Below are positions 1-11,468 of a DNA stretch of 57,579 nt, piece by piece (within the stretch, counting starts at the first letter, position 1; every line of letters begins with the position of its first letter). This stretch comes from Phytophthora sp. 'mugwort' (Eukaryota; Oomycota; Peronosporomycetes; Peronosporales; Peronosporaceae). The stretch is taken from the NCBI GenBank assembly GCA_033558025.1, contig JAUCEF010000101.1, forward strand, positions 1 to 57,579, read 5' to 3'. Position numbers and translations under genes: made by a program. The notes under the pieces were generated by a model that saw nothing but the letters and a program-made list of their open reading frames with translations, was not told where the DNA came from and did not search any database.

Positions 1-241
1 TGATATTTTTTTAAAATTAAAAGGACAAGGTTCTATTTTAATAATTTATGGAAATAATGAATTAAATTTAATAAGGGATTTATATAATTTTAAAAAACTT
101 GAATTAATTTATTTGAGTATTCAAAATAATATTTATTCTAATTTAAAAGTAAAACAAATATTATCTAAAAACTATCCACCTTTAAATAATTTAATTGTTC
201 AATCATTTTTAAATTTTATATATTATTTAAGAAAAATTTAA
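1..241 (+). CDS. rpl10-like gene, 3' end only (contig edge)
   Basis: This is the C-terminal 79 codons of the 139-aa reading frame that is complete at 41967-42386. The 5' part is cut off only because the contig starts here. It ends with TAA three bases before trnH. See the complete copy for the functional argument. Confidence 0.6.
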   Translation, partial: DIFLKLKGQGSILIIYGNNELNLIRDLYNFKKLELIYLSIQNNIYSNLKVKQILSKNYPPLNNLIVQSFLNFIYYLRKI

Positions 242-244
242 AAA

Positions 245-317
245 GGCGATTATAACTTAAAGGTAGAGTGTTAGATTGTGGGTCTAAGTGTTATGGGTTC
301 AAGTCCCATTTTTCGCC
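245..317 (+). tRNA. trnH(gug): tRNA-His (GUG)
   Basis: The anticodon arm TTAGA/TCTAA encloses the loop TTGTGGG, giving anticodon GTG. The T arm ATGGG-TTCAAGT-CCCAT is perfect. The 5' end carries the extra G (-1) expected of tRNA-His, opposite C73. Two T-T mismatches sit in the lower acceptor stem (positions 5-68 and 6-67). It lies between the rpl10-like gene and nad4. Confidence 0.9.
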
Positions 318-339
318 CATTTTTAAATTAAATTTTTTT

Positions 340-1815
340 ATGTTTAATAAGTTTATATTAATTTTTTTACTTATTTTACCATTAATTACGGTTATTATAT
401 TAGCTTTTTCGAAAAATGAAAAATTTATAAAAAATTTTAGTATTTTTATGTCTTTTTTCATTTTTTTAATGTCATTACCTTTATGGATTTTATTTGATAA
501 ATCAACTTCTAATTTTCAATATTTATTTAAAATAGAATGGATTAGTCAATTTAATATTAATTTTTATTTAGGTATTGATGGTATTTCATTATTTTTTATA
601 ATTTTAACAACATTTTTGATTCCAATCTGTATGTTAATTAGTTATGAAATGATTAATAAAAATATAAAAGAATATTTTATTTTATATTTTATTTTAGAAT
701 TTTGTTTAATCATTTCATTTAGTATATTAGATGTACTTATTTTTTATATTTTCTTTGAAAGTGTATTAATTCCTATGTTTTTAATTATAGGTATTTGGGG
801 TTCAAGAGAACGTAAAATTAAAGCTTCATATTTGTTTTTTATGTATACATTAGCAGGTTCATTATTTATGTTTATTGCCATTATTCATTTATTTTTAACT
901 GTGGGTACAACTGATTATCAAATATTATATTATAGTAATTTTAATTTTTCATATGAAAAATTTTATTTCTTAGCTTTTTTTTTATCATTTGCTGTTAAAG
1001 TTCCAATGTTACCTTTTCATGTTTGGTTACCGGAAGCACATGTTGAAGCACCTACCGCAGGTTCTGTACTATTAGCTGGTATTTTATTAAAATTAGGATC
1101 ATACGGTATGATTAGGTTTTTAGTTCCTTTATTTCCTAAAGCTGCATTATATTTTACACCGTATATTTTAGTTTTATGTTTAATATCTGTTATTTATGCG
1201 TCATTAACAGCTATACGACAAACAGATTTGAAACGTATTATTGCTTATGCATCAGTTGCTCATATGAATTTTATAATATTGGGTATTTTTTCTTTAACTA
1301 TTCAAGGATTAGAAGGTAGTATTATTCAAATGATTAGTCATGGTTTAGTATCGAGTGGTTTATTTTTTTCAATTGGATGTTTATATGATCGATATCATAC
1401 AAGATTTATTAATTATTATGGTGGTTTAGCACATACAATGCCTTTATTTTGTATTGCATTATTTATTTATGTATTAGCAAATATGTCTATTCCAGGTTCA
1501 AGTAGTTTTGTGGGTGAAATTCTTATTTTAACTGGAGTTTTTGAAGATAATACTACAACAGCTGTTTTTGCGACAATTGGTATGTTTTTGGGTGGGGTAT
1601 ATTCTTTATTATTTTATAATCGAATTTGTTATGGTAATATTCAAAATATTTATTTAAAAATTTATTATGATTTAACTTATCGTGAATTTTTAATTCATTT
1701 AATATTAATTATAAATATCTTTTTATTAGGTTTATATCCTAAAATTTTTGAAAGTTGTATGCATGAAAGTGTTTCAAAAATTTTAATACATATTGATTTT
1801 TCTTATTTTTATTAA
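340..1815 (+). CDS. nad4: NADH dehydrogenase subunit 4, copy 1
   Basis: Identical at protein level to 42485-43960, where the annotation is given. The open frame extends back to 268, but that part lies inside trnH, so ATG at 340 (MFNKFILIF) is taken as the start, giving 491 residues. It has no frameshift in this copy. Confidence 0.96.
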   Translation: MFNKFILIFLLILPLITVIILAFSKNEKFIKNFSIFMSFFIFLMSLPLWILFDKSTSNFQYLFKIEWISQFNINFYLGIDGISLFFIILTTFLIPICMLISYEMINKNIKEYFILYFILEFCLIISFSILDVLIFYIFFESVLIPMFLIIGIWGSRERKIKASYLFFMYTLAGSLFMFIAIIHLFLTVGTTDYQILYYSNFNFSYEKFYFLAFFLSFAVKVPMLPFHVWLPEAHVEAPTAGSVLLAGILLKLGSYGMIRFLVPLFPKAALYFTPYILVLCLISVIYASLTAIRQTDLKRIIAYASVAHMNFIILGIFSLTIQGLEGSIIQMISHGLVSSGLFFSIGCLYDRYHTRFINYYGGLAHTMPLFCIALFIYVLANMSIPGSSSFVGEILILTGVFEDNTTTAVFATIGMFLGGVYSLLFYNRICYGNIQNIYLKIYYDLTYREFLIHLILIINIFLLGLYPKIFESCMHESVSKILIHIDFSYFY

Positions 1816-1839
1816 ACAAAATTTTTTGTTTAATAAAAA

Positions 1840-1911
1840 GCCCTTTTAGTCTAATGGTTAGGACATTACCTTTTCACGGTAAAAATACGAGTTCAATTCT
1901 CGTAAAGGGTA
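1840..1911 (+). tRNA. trnE(uuc): tRNA-Glu (UUC)
   Basis: Acceptor GCCCTTT pairs with AAAGGGT. Anticodon stem TTACC/GGTAA encloses TTTTCAC, giving anticodon TTC. T arm ACGAG-TTCAATT-CTCGT. It lies between nad4 and atp1 on the same strand. Confidence 0.95.
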
Positions 1912-1989
1912 TAAAAAATATATATTTGATATATTTTGGTAATTATAATAATTTATAATTATTAAATATATGATAATTTAATAACCTCT

Positions 1990-3520
1990 ATGGCTATTGA
2001 ATTATCATATATACTGGAATCAAATATTAAAAAATATAAAGATGAAAAAAGTTTACAAGAAACAGGTATTGTTCTTTCAATGAGTGATGGTATTGCAAGA
2101 TGTTATGGTTTAACTAAAATTCAAGCAGGTGAAATGGTTGAATTTAATAATGGTAATATTAAAGGAATGGCTTTAAATTTAGAACCTGATGTTGTTGGTG
2201 TTGTTGTTTTTAGTAATGATAGAGAAATTCAAGAAGGTAATTTTGTACGAAGAACTGGATCTATTGTTAGTGTACCTGTAGGACCTGAAGTATTATGTAG
2301 AGTAGTTGATGCTTTAGGACAACCCATTGATGGTAAAGGTCAAATTAACAGTAAATTAGAAAGTAGAGTTGAAGTTAAAGCTCCAGGTATTATGCCTAGA
2401 GAAAGTGTTAAACAACCTGTACAAACAGGTTTAAAAGCTGTAGATAGTTTAATTCCTATTGGTCGTGGTCAAAGGGAATTAATTATTGGTGATAGACAAA
2501 CAGGGTAAAACATCTATTGCTATTGATACTATAATTAATCAAAGAGAACCTCATTTAAAAAAAGATATAAATAATCAATTATATTGTATTTATGTAGGTG
2601 TTGGTCAAAAAAGATCAACAATTGCTGAATTAACAAAAACTTTAGAAGAAAAAAATGCAATGTTTTTTTCTGTTATTGTAGCGGCTACTGCTTCAGATTC
2701 AGCACCCTTCCAATATTTAGCTCCATATACTGGTTGTGCTTTAGGTGAATATTTTAGAGATAATGGTAAACATGCTGTTATTTTCTATGATGATTTATCA
2801 AAACAAGCGGTAGCTTATAGACAAATGTCTTTATTATTAAGAAGACCTCCAGGTAGAGAAGCTTATCCTGGAGATGTTTTTTATTTACACTCTCGTTTAT
2901 TAGAAAGAGCTGCTAAAATGAATAAAAAAATTGGTGGTGGTTCATTAACCGCATTACCTATTATTGAAACACAAGCTGGAGATGTTTCTGCTTATATTCC
3001 AACAAATGTTATTTCAATTACTGATGGACAAATTTTTTTAGAAACAGAATTATTTAATGAAGGTCAAAGACCTGCAATTAGTGTTGGATTATCTGTAAGT
3101 CGTGTTGGTTCTTCTGCACAAATTAAAGCTATGAAACAAATTGCTGGTACAATGAAATTAGAATTAGCACAATTTAGAGAAGTACAAGCATTTGCTCAAT
3201 TTGGTTCTGATTTAGATGCTACAACTCAACAACAATTAAATAGAGGGATTAGATTAACAGAAATGTTAAAACAAGGTTTAAATATACCGTTATCTGTTGA
3301 AAATCAAATTGTAATTATTTATTTAGGTGTACGTGGTTTCTTAGATAAAATTGCTGTTGATAAAATTTCAAGTTTTGAAATTAGTTGGTTAAATTTTATA
3401 AAAAATAATCATTTTAATATTTTAGAAGAAATCTTAAATAAAAAAGAAATATCTAAAGAATTAGAAAAAAAACTTAATATTTTAGCAACAAATTTTACTA
3501 ATAATTTTATTACAAAATAA
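1990..3520 (+). CDS. atp1: ATP synthase F1 subunit alpha, copy 1 with an apparent frameshift
   Basis: Same gene as 44136-45665, but an extra G at 2503-2505, inside the Walker A codons, shifts the frame. The gene then reads as two pieces, 1990-2508 and an out-of-frame continuation to 3520. Two substitutions also alter conserved positions: Gly103 becomes Cys (T at 2296) and a Leu codon becomes Phe (C at 2710). The other copy is intact and has the family-typical residues, so I treat all three as sequencing errors rather than a real pseudogene. Confidence 0.9.
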
Positions 3521-3724
3521 TATAATTATTTTTTTATTAATAAAAAATAATTATAATATTTTGTAAATAAAACATAACAGATAAAAATTAATTATTTTCT
3601 ATATAGAAAATAATTTTAAATATTATTCTAATATTAATTTTTTAAAAAATATTTATTCTTTAAGAAGAATTATTTTAAAATTATTATTATATTTTTAAAT
3701 AATTTAAATTTATTTTATTCTATT

Positions 3725-5719
3725 ATGTTATTATTAACTTTAATTTTTTTACCTTTTTTAGGTTCAGTAGCTTCTGGATTATTTGGTTTTTATATTGGCC
3801 GTAAAGGTTCTGTATTTATAACCACATTAACAACTTTTTTAAGTTGTCTTTTTTCATTTATTATTATATATAATTCAATTACAAATGAATATGAGTATAT
3901 TATTTATATTTCAAATTGGATTAATAGTGGTTTATTTAATTGTAATTGGTGTTTTTTATTTGATAGTTTAACTATGATAATGTTAATTGTTGTAACAAGT
4001 ATTTCAACTTTAGTTCATTTATATTCTTCTAAATATATGGATCATGATCCACATTTATCTAGATTTATGTCATATTTATCACTATTTACTTTTTTTATGA
4101 TTATATTAGTTACAGGTGATAATTTTATGCAAATGTTTGTTGGATGGGAAGGTGTTGGTTTTTGTTCATATTTATTAATTAATTTTTGGTTTACACGTTT
4201 ACAAGCGAATAAAGCAGCTATAAAAGCTATGTTAGTTAATCGAATTAGTGATTTAATCTTATTATTAGGTGTATTAACTGTTTTTTATAATATTAGAACT
4301 ATTGAATATTTTAGTACATTTGCAGCAATTTCTATTGTTAAAGATTTTAAATTTATTTTTTTTAATTATATTTTAAGTATTATTGATGTTGCGTGTATTT
4401 TAATTTTTATAGGTGCTATGGGTAAATCTGCTCAAATTTTTTTACATTTATGGTTACCCGATGCTATGGAAGGACCTACGCCGGTTTCGGCATTAATCCA
4501 TGCAGCGACTATGGTAACTGCTGGTGTTTATTTAATTGCACGTTGTTCACCAATGTTTGAATATTCAATGTTTTCTTTAAAAGTTATTACAATTATTGGA
4601 GCTTCTACAGCCTTTTTCTCAAGTACAATTGGTCTAGTACAAAATGATTTTAAAAAAATAGTTGCCTATTCTACTTGTAGTCAATTAGGTTATATGTTTT
4701 TTGCTTGTGGATTATCAAATTATCCTTTAGCTATTTTTCATTTATCAAATCATGCATATTTTAAAGCATTATTATTTTTATGTTCCGGTGCTGTAATTCA
4801 TGCTATGGGTGATGAACAAGATATAAGAAAAATGGGTGGTTTAAGAAGAATTTTACCTTTTACTTATATAATGTTTTTAATAGGTTCATTATCTTTAATG
4901 GGTTTTCCTTTTTTAACTGGTTTTTATTCTAAAGATTTAATATTAGAAGTTGCATTTTCAAGTTTTAGTGAAACAGGTCATTTTGCTTATTGGTTGGGTA
5001 CTATTGGTGCATTTTTTACGGCATTCTATTCAACACGTTTATTATTTTTTGCTTTTTTAAGTGAAACTAATGCCTATAAAAATGTTATTAAAAATGCACA
5101 TGATGTTCCATTAGAAATGGGTATTCCTTTAGGAGTTTTAGCATTTGGTAGTATTTTTATAGGTTATATTTCTAAAGATATGTTTGTTGGGTTAGGTTCA
5201 AATTTTTGGAATAACTCAATTTATATAAATCCATTTAATAATCAAATGATTGATGCTGAATTTTTACCAACATTTTTTAAATTATTACCTGTTATTTTAA
5301 GTTTTTGTGGCTTATTTTGTGCCTTTTATTTATATTTTTTTAAATTTAGATTTTTATATAACTTAAAAATTTCAAAATATGGTCTTTATTTTTATAATTT
5401 TTTAAATAGAAAATGGTATTTTGATAAAATTTATTATGAATTTATTAATCAATATATATTAAAAGTTGGTTATAATGTAACATATAAAATGATTGATAAA
5501 GGTTTAATTGAAATGTGTGGTCCTTTTGGTTTAATAACCGTTTTTTCTTTCTTAAGTCAAAAAATAATTTTATTACAAACAGGTTATATTTATCACTATT
5601 CATTATTAATGTTAATTAGCATTATTTGTTTAATAAATATTATTTTTTTTTCTATTATTTATTTTTTTAATATTATTACTATTTTATTATTTTTATTTAT
5701 TTTTTTATTAATTAAATAA
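3725..5719 (+). CDS. nad5: NADH dehydrogenase subunit 5, copy 1
   Basis: Same 664-aa product as 45870-47864, without frameshifts. A 204-bp AT-rich spacer separates it from atp1 upstream, with no gene seen in it, and 60 bp separate it from nad6 downstream. Confidence 0.96.
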   Translation: MLLLTLIFLPFLGSVASGLFGFYIGRKGSVFITTLTTFLSCLFSFIIIYNSITNEYEYIIYISNWINSGLFNCNWCFLFDSLTMIMLIVVTSISTLVHLYSSKYMDHDPHLSRFMSYLSLFTFFMIILVTGDNFMQMFVGWEGVGFCSYLLINFWFTRLQANKAAIKAMLVNRISDLILLLGVLTVFYNIRTIEYFSTFAAISIVKDFKFIFFNYILSIIDVACILIFIGAMGKSAQIFLHLWLPDAMEGPTPVSALIHAATMVTAGVYLIARCSPMFEYSMFSLKVITIIGASTAFFSSTIGLVQNDFKKIVAYSTCSQLGYMFFACGLSNYPLAIFHLSNHAYFKALLFLCSGAVIHAMGDEQDIRKMGGLRRILPFTYIMFLIGSLSLMGFPFLTGFYSKDLILEVAFSSFSETGHFAYWLGTIGAFFTAFYSTRLLFFAFLSETNAYKNVIKNAHDVPLEMGIPLGVLAFGSIFIGYISKDMFVGLGSNFWNNSIYINPFNNQMIDAEFLPTFFKLLPVILSFCGLFCAFYLYFFKFRFLYNLKISKYGLYFYNFLNRKWYFDKIYYEFINQYILKVGYNVTYKMIDKGLIEMCGPFGLITVFSFLSQKIILLQTGYIYHYSLLMLISIICLINIIFFSIIYFFNIITILLFLFIFLLIK

Positions 5720-5779
5720 AAATAATAAAATATGTATCTTTTAAGATATAATTATAAATTTATATAATTTAAATACATT

Positions 5780-6491
5780 ATGGATTTCGAAACAATTTTC
5801 TTTTATACTTTTTCAACTATAGCTTTAACTTCAGCTATATTTGTAATATATTCTACAAATACAATATATTCTGCATTTTTTTTAATATTAGTTTTTACTA
5901 ATTCAACTGGATTATTATTAATTTCTGAAATTGAATTTTTATCAATAATGTTAATTATTATTTATGTAGGAGCTATTACTGTATTATTTTTATTTGTTAT
6001 TATGATGCTAGATGTTAATGTTTTAATTGATAAAAATAAAATAAAAAATAATTTTGGTTATTTACCAATTATTTTTTTAATTAGTTTTATTTTTTTTTTA
6101 GAAACGTTTGTTATGTTTAGTAAAGTTTTTACATCATATTACCATTTAATAAATAATTCTTTTTTTTACTCAAAAAGTAAATACTTTATTTTTTTTTCAC
6201 GATAGTATGAAAGGTACTTTTGAAATATTTGTTGATGTCAAACCCTTTTTAAAAAATTTTATCTATCAATTAGATACTATTACAAATATTGAAACAATTG
6301 GACAAATTTTATATAGTTATTATGCTTTTTTTTTTTTAGTTGCAGGTATTATATTATTAATAGCTTTAATAGGAGCGGTTACTTTAACTAAAAAGGAAAA
6401 AAAAAAATTTTTAAAACAAAATATTTATAAACAACTTTCACGAGATGCATTAAAAGCTATTTTTAATGTATATTCAGATAAAACTGTTTAA
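5780..6491 (+). CDS. nad6: NADH dehydrogenase subunit 6, copy 1 with an apparent frameshift
   Basis: Same gene as 47925-48635. A T run at 6160-6167 is one base longer here, which breaks the frame at about residue 129 and splits the gene into 5780-6205 and 6207-6491. The second copy reads straight through 236 residues, so this is most likely a homopolymer error. Confidence 0.92.
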
Positions 6492-6508
6492 TTCTTAATA
6501 AAACTAAA

Positions 6509-6581
6509 ACAATCTTAACTTAATTGGTAGAGTATTAGCCTTCTAAGCTTTAAAATCTTGGTTCAAATCCAAGAGATTGTA
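6509..6581 (+). tRNA. trnR(ucu): tRNA-Arg (UCU)
   Basis: Acceptor ACAATCT pairs with AGATTGT. The loop CTTCTAA gives anticodon TCT, to read AGR codons. Only the inner three pairs of the anticodon stem are canonical (TTAGC/GCTTT). T arm CTTGG-TTCAAAT-CCAAG. It follows nad6 by 17 bp. Confidence 0.9.
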
Positions 6582-6992
6582 ATTAGTTTTATTTAAAAAT
6601 TTCATTCTTAAAAAAAAAATAATTCAATTATTTTTATAATATAAATAATAAAATTTAAATTTTTTAAGAAATAATAAATTAAAAAAATCAATTTTTTTCA
6701 ATAAATATTCTAAAAAATATAAGAAGAATGCGTTCACTTACAAATTTAATATAAATACAGAATATTATTATTGCTAATTCTATAACTTTTAATCAAGATG
6801 GTTTAACATAAGTTATTGATGACATAAATATTTAAATAGATTAATTTTTATTAAATACTCAATAACTAAAATTAAATTAATATCAACATAGTTATAATTT
6901 AAAATCACATAATTAGTTTTTAATTGGTAAAAATTTACATAATGTATATATTGTATATCTAGAAACCTATTTAACAAATTAAATAGGTTTTT
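6582..6992. other. Non-coding stretch between trnR(ucu) and orf137 (repeated at 48726-49136)
   Basis: No open frame of note. The first 140 bp are simple A/T runs. Positions about 6720-6860 have more varied sequence with few homopolymers, including ATGCG at 6728 and GATGGT near 6798; a structured RNA there is possible but not shown. The stretch ends in a strong hairpin at 6963-6990. Confidence 0.6.
6963..6990. terminator. Hairpin with T tract between convergent transcription units
   Basis: AAACCTATTTAA and TTAAATAGGTTT form a 12-bp stem with a CAAA tetraloop, followed by TTTT on the + strand. It sits where the + strand units (nad5-nad6-trnR) meet the - strand units (cox2-cox1-orf137), one or two bases past the orf137 stop. 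A terminator or 3'-end processing signal is inferred from shape and position only. Confidence 0.5.
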
Positions 6993-7406
6993 TTAGCCAT
7001 CTTCTTTAAAAATAGAAATTAAAATTTTAATTAAATGAGTCATCATTTTTTCAAATTCTTGTGGATTATCTTTTAATAAATGTCTTGGATGAATAGTTAG
7101 TTTTAATAATTCTAATAAATTTAATCCAGCCGCCCTTTTTTCAGGTTCACGTAACATTTTTAAAACAACTTGTTTTATTTGATTGAAAGTTTCATCATCG
7201 ACGATATTCCTTAAATCCTGTAATGCAGAAACTATTGGAAAATCGCTATTGAAATAAATTAAAAAAATAGTTAAACCTAAAATAAAAAAGGCACCTATTA
7301 TAAATATTATATATTTTATATAATTTGATGTTTGTTCTTGTGATTCGTGTTTTTCAATATTATTGTTGTCATTGTTTAAGTCTATTAAAATATTTTCGAT
7401 ATCCAT
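6993..7406 (-). CDS. orf137, unidentified single-span membrane protein, copy 1
   Basis: Identical to the copy at 49137-49550, where it is described. Confidence 0.7.
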   Translation of the reverse strand: MDIENILIDLNNDNNNIEKHESQEQTSNYIKYIIFIIGAFFILGLTIFLIYFNSDFPIVSALQDLRNIVDDETFNQIKQVVLKMLREPEKRAAGLNLLELLKLTIHPRHLLKDNPQEFEKMMTHLIKILISIFKEDG

Positions 7407-7559
7407 AATTATAATTTAAATTATTTTATTAATAATTAATTTGTTATTAATTAAATTTTTATTTGATTTAATTTTTGAGATTTAATATTTTTTTTTATTT
7501 AAATTTTACTAATATTTTTTTCTCTTAAATAATATAAAAATTTTAAATTTTTATAAAAC

Positions 7560-7572
7560 ACCGTAAAACGGT
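7560..7572. other. Small GC-containing hairpin between cox1 and orf137
   Basis: ACCGT-AAA-ACGGT forms a 5-bp stem with a 3-base loop in an otherwise A/T-only spacer of 242 bp. The G/C bases stand out. It could be a transcript processing or stability element between cox1 and orf137; this is inference. The same element is at 49704-49716. Confidence 0.3.
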
Positions 7573-7648
7573 ATTAATTAAATTAAAAATTTTTAATATA
7601 ATTATTAATAAAGATTAATTTAATTATTAATAATTATAAAAATTTTTT

Positions 7649-9127
<1,479 letters not shown>

Positions 9128-9349
9128 TTATTTATATTTTTAAATTTTATTTTAAATGCAAAATTATATATTTTATTTTTAAATCAAAAAAAGCGTTGGT
9201 TTTTTTAATTTTTTATTATCAAAAAAATAAATTATTTTTATTTATTGAAAAATTGTTTGATTTTATTAATTAATTTTTTAATATCAGTAAATAGTAATAA
9301 TATTAAAAAAATTATACCAATGATTTTAAATACCATAAAAATTTTTTAA

Positions 9350-10126
9350 TTATATATTAAAATCAAAATTGATTTTATTTTTTAACCAAATTAAATAATC
9401 TTCTAATGAAACAGCTTCTACAACAATAGGCATAAATCCATGATTTACTCCACAAATTTCACTACATTGTCCATAAAAAACACCTTCACGTTTAATAAAC
9501 ATTGATGTTTGATTTAAACGACCAGGACAAGCATCTAATTTTATACCTAATGAAGGTATTGCCCATGAATGTAAAACATCTGAAGCAGTAATTAATACTC
9601 GAATATGACTATTAGTTGGAACAACCACACGATTATCAACTTCTAAAATTCTAAATTGACCTATTGCTAAATCATCTTCTTGAATCATATAACTATCAAA
9701 AATTAAAGGTTCATCAGAAAATTCTAAATTATCTGAATATTCATAACTCCAATACCATTGACTACCAATTACTTTTAAAGTAATAATAGGATCAATTACT
9801 TCATCCATTGAATATAATAAAGCAAAAGATGGAATAGCTACCGTTAATAAAATTAAGGCTGGAATAGAAGTCCAAATAATTTCAATAGTAGCACCATGTA
9901 CAATTGTTGCTGGAATTTTATTTTTTTTTTCATCAAAAAGAGTAATAACTCTAAATAACATCCAACAAACAAATACAGTAATCATAATTAAAAAAAACAT
10001 TAAATCATGATGAAAATTAATAATACCTTCCATAACAGGTGTTGCTGGATCTTGAAAACCTAATTGCCAAGGTTCAGCCATATCTAAAAAAGTGAATTGA
10101 TTATTTATATAATTTATTATTGTCAT
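9350..10126 (-). CDS. cox2: Cytochrome c oxidase subunit 2, copy 1
   Basis: Identical to 51494-52270, where it is described. A 222-bp AT-rich spacer separates it from cox1; no convincing gene is seen in that spacer. Confidence 0.98.
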   Translation of the reverse strand: MTIINYINNQFTFLDMAEPWQLGFQDPATPVMEGIINFHHDLMFFLIMITVFVCWMLFRVITLFDEKKNKIPATIVHGATIEIIWTSIPALILLTVAIPSFALLYSMDEVIDPIITLKVIGSQWYWSYEYSDNLEFSDEPLIFDSYMIQEDDLAIGQFRILEVDNRVVVPTNSHIRVLITASDVLHSWAIPSLGIKLDACPGRLNQTSMFIKREGVFYGQCSEICGVNHGFMPIVVEAVSLEDYLIWLKNKINFDFNI

Positions 10127-10718
10127 AATATACTTGAAATTTATTATTTTATTTAATTTTTAATATATACAAAATTAAGAGTTTTTGAATATTAATATTC
10201 AAGAAAAAATATAAATTTTATTATTTATATTGTAAAAATAATTGAATTATTTTTTTTTTTTCTTAAAGAATATAAAATTTTTTAAAAATTAAAATAATTT
10301 ATATTAAATAATCATATTATTTTTAAAATGTTTTTATATACAATAATAAATATTAATGTAGAATATAATAAAAATGAAATAATAATTATTTAAAGAGTAT
10401 TCATTTAACGATTAATCAATAATATTAACTAATAAATTAAAATTATTTAATATTGAGAATGTTTTCTTAATATAAACATTAATTAATCTGTTTATGAATA
10501 TTTTTTTAGGAATAATGGAGTAATTTTAAAATTGAATATTTATAATAATATTTTTATTTTAAACATATAAAACTATATTTATTATAAAATATTATAAATC
10601 TAAATTTAAATTCCCTTTGATTAAAAAGTATTTTAAATAAAATTTTATTTTTATAACTTGAATTTAATTAATTTCAGATATTATAAAATTTTTTTGATTT
10701 ATAATATTTTATAATAAA
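10127..10718. other. Largest intergenic spacer outside the rRNA leader (repeated at 52271-52860)
   Basis: 592 bp with no supported gene on either strand, lying upstream of cox2 and downstream of trnW on the - strand. It contains a perfect 18-bp palindrome at 10185-10202 (TTGAATATTAATATTCAA) and an 11-bp inverted pair TATTATAAAAT/ATTTTATAATA at 10679-10716, next to the 3' end of trnW. Copy 2 is two bases shorter near 10551. It could hold the cox2 promoter or a replication start; nothing proves this. Confidence 0.5.
10185..10202. repeat. Perfect 18-bp palindrome in the cox2-trnW spacer
   Basis: TTGAATATTAATATTCAA is its own reverse complement. It is 59 bp upstream of the cox2 start codon. Such a palindrome could be a protein-binding site or a transcript hairpin; only the symmetry is observed. 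Confidence 0.5.
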
Positions 10719-10790
10719 CAGGAAAAATGGGACTTGAACCCATAACAATAATTTTGGAGACTATGATTTTACCAATTAAACTATTTTCCT
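10719..10790 (-). tRNA. trnW(cca): tRNA-Trp (CCA)
   Basis: Acceptor AGGAAAA pairs with TTTTCCT. Anticodon stem ATAGT/ATTAT encloses CTCCAAA, giving anticodon CCA. CCA reads only UGG, which agrees with TGG being the Trp codon in all genes here and with TGA as a stop. Confidence 0.93.
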
Positions 10791-10821
10791 AAGACTTTTA
10801 ATTTTAATTTAAGAATGCTTA

Positions 10822-11436
10822 AAGATCTCTTCCAGACACAGGTTCCCCTACGACTACCTTGTTACGACTTCATCAAAGTTACTAACCACTTTTTAGGAAT
10901 TATAATTTATTTTATAAAAATTTTAAATTATTTTATTTAAATAATTATTAAATTTTATAAAAGAATTAAAAATTATTTTAAAAACAATCAACTTCCCTGA
11001 TGTGACGGGCGGTGTGTACAAAGTCCAGTAACATATTCACCGCAGCATGCTGTTCTGCGATTACTAGCGATTCCAACTTCATAAGGGCGAGTTTCAGCCC
11101 TTAATTCGAACTAAGATAATTTTTGAAGATTTGCTCCAACTTATATCATTATTGCTTCTCATTGTAATTATCATTGTAGCACGTGTGTAGCCCAACTCAT
11201 AAGGGCCATGAAGACTTGACGTCATCCCCACCTTCCATTAACCTATCATTAATTTTTTCATTAGAGTACTTTTATCTATTTATAATAAATTAGTAACTAA
11301 TCATAGGGGTTGCGCTCGTTAAAGGATTTAACCAAACATTTCACAACACGAGCTGACGACAGCCATGCAACACCTGTTTTTTATATAAAAATTTTAAATA
11401 AAAATTAGCAAGAGTTGGTAAGGTTCTGCGCGTATT

Positions 11437-11468
<32 letters not shown>

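Noticed and set aside
1990..3520. atp1 as a true pseudogene or programmed frameshift
   Set aside because: The second copy is intact and the extra G falls in a GGG run inside Walker A; error is simpler.
6582..6992. Mitochondrial tmRNA (ssrA), known in jakobids and oomycetes
   Set aside because: I found no T-arm (GGTTCAAATCC type) or matching acceptor stem outside the listed tRNAs in this or the other spacers.
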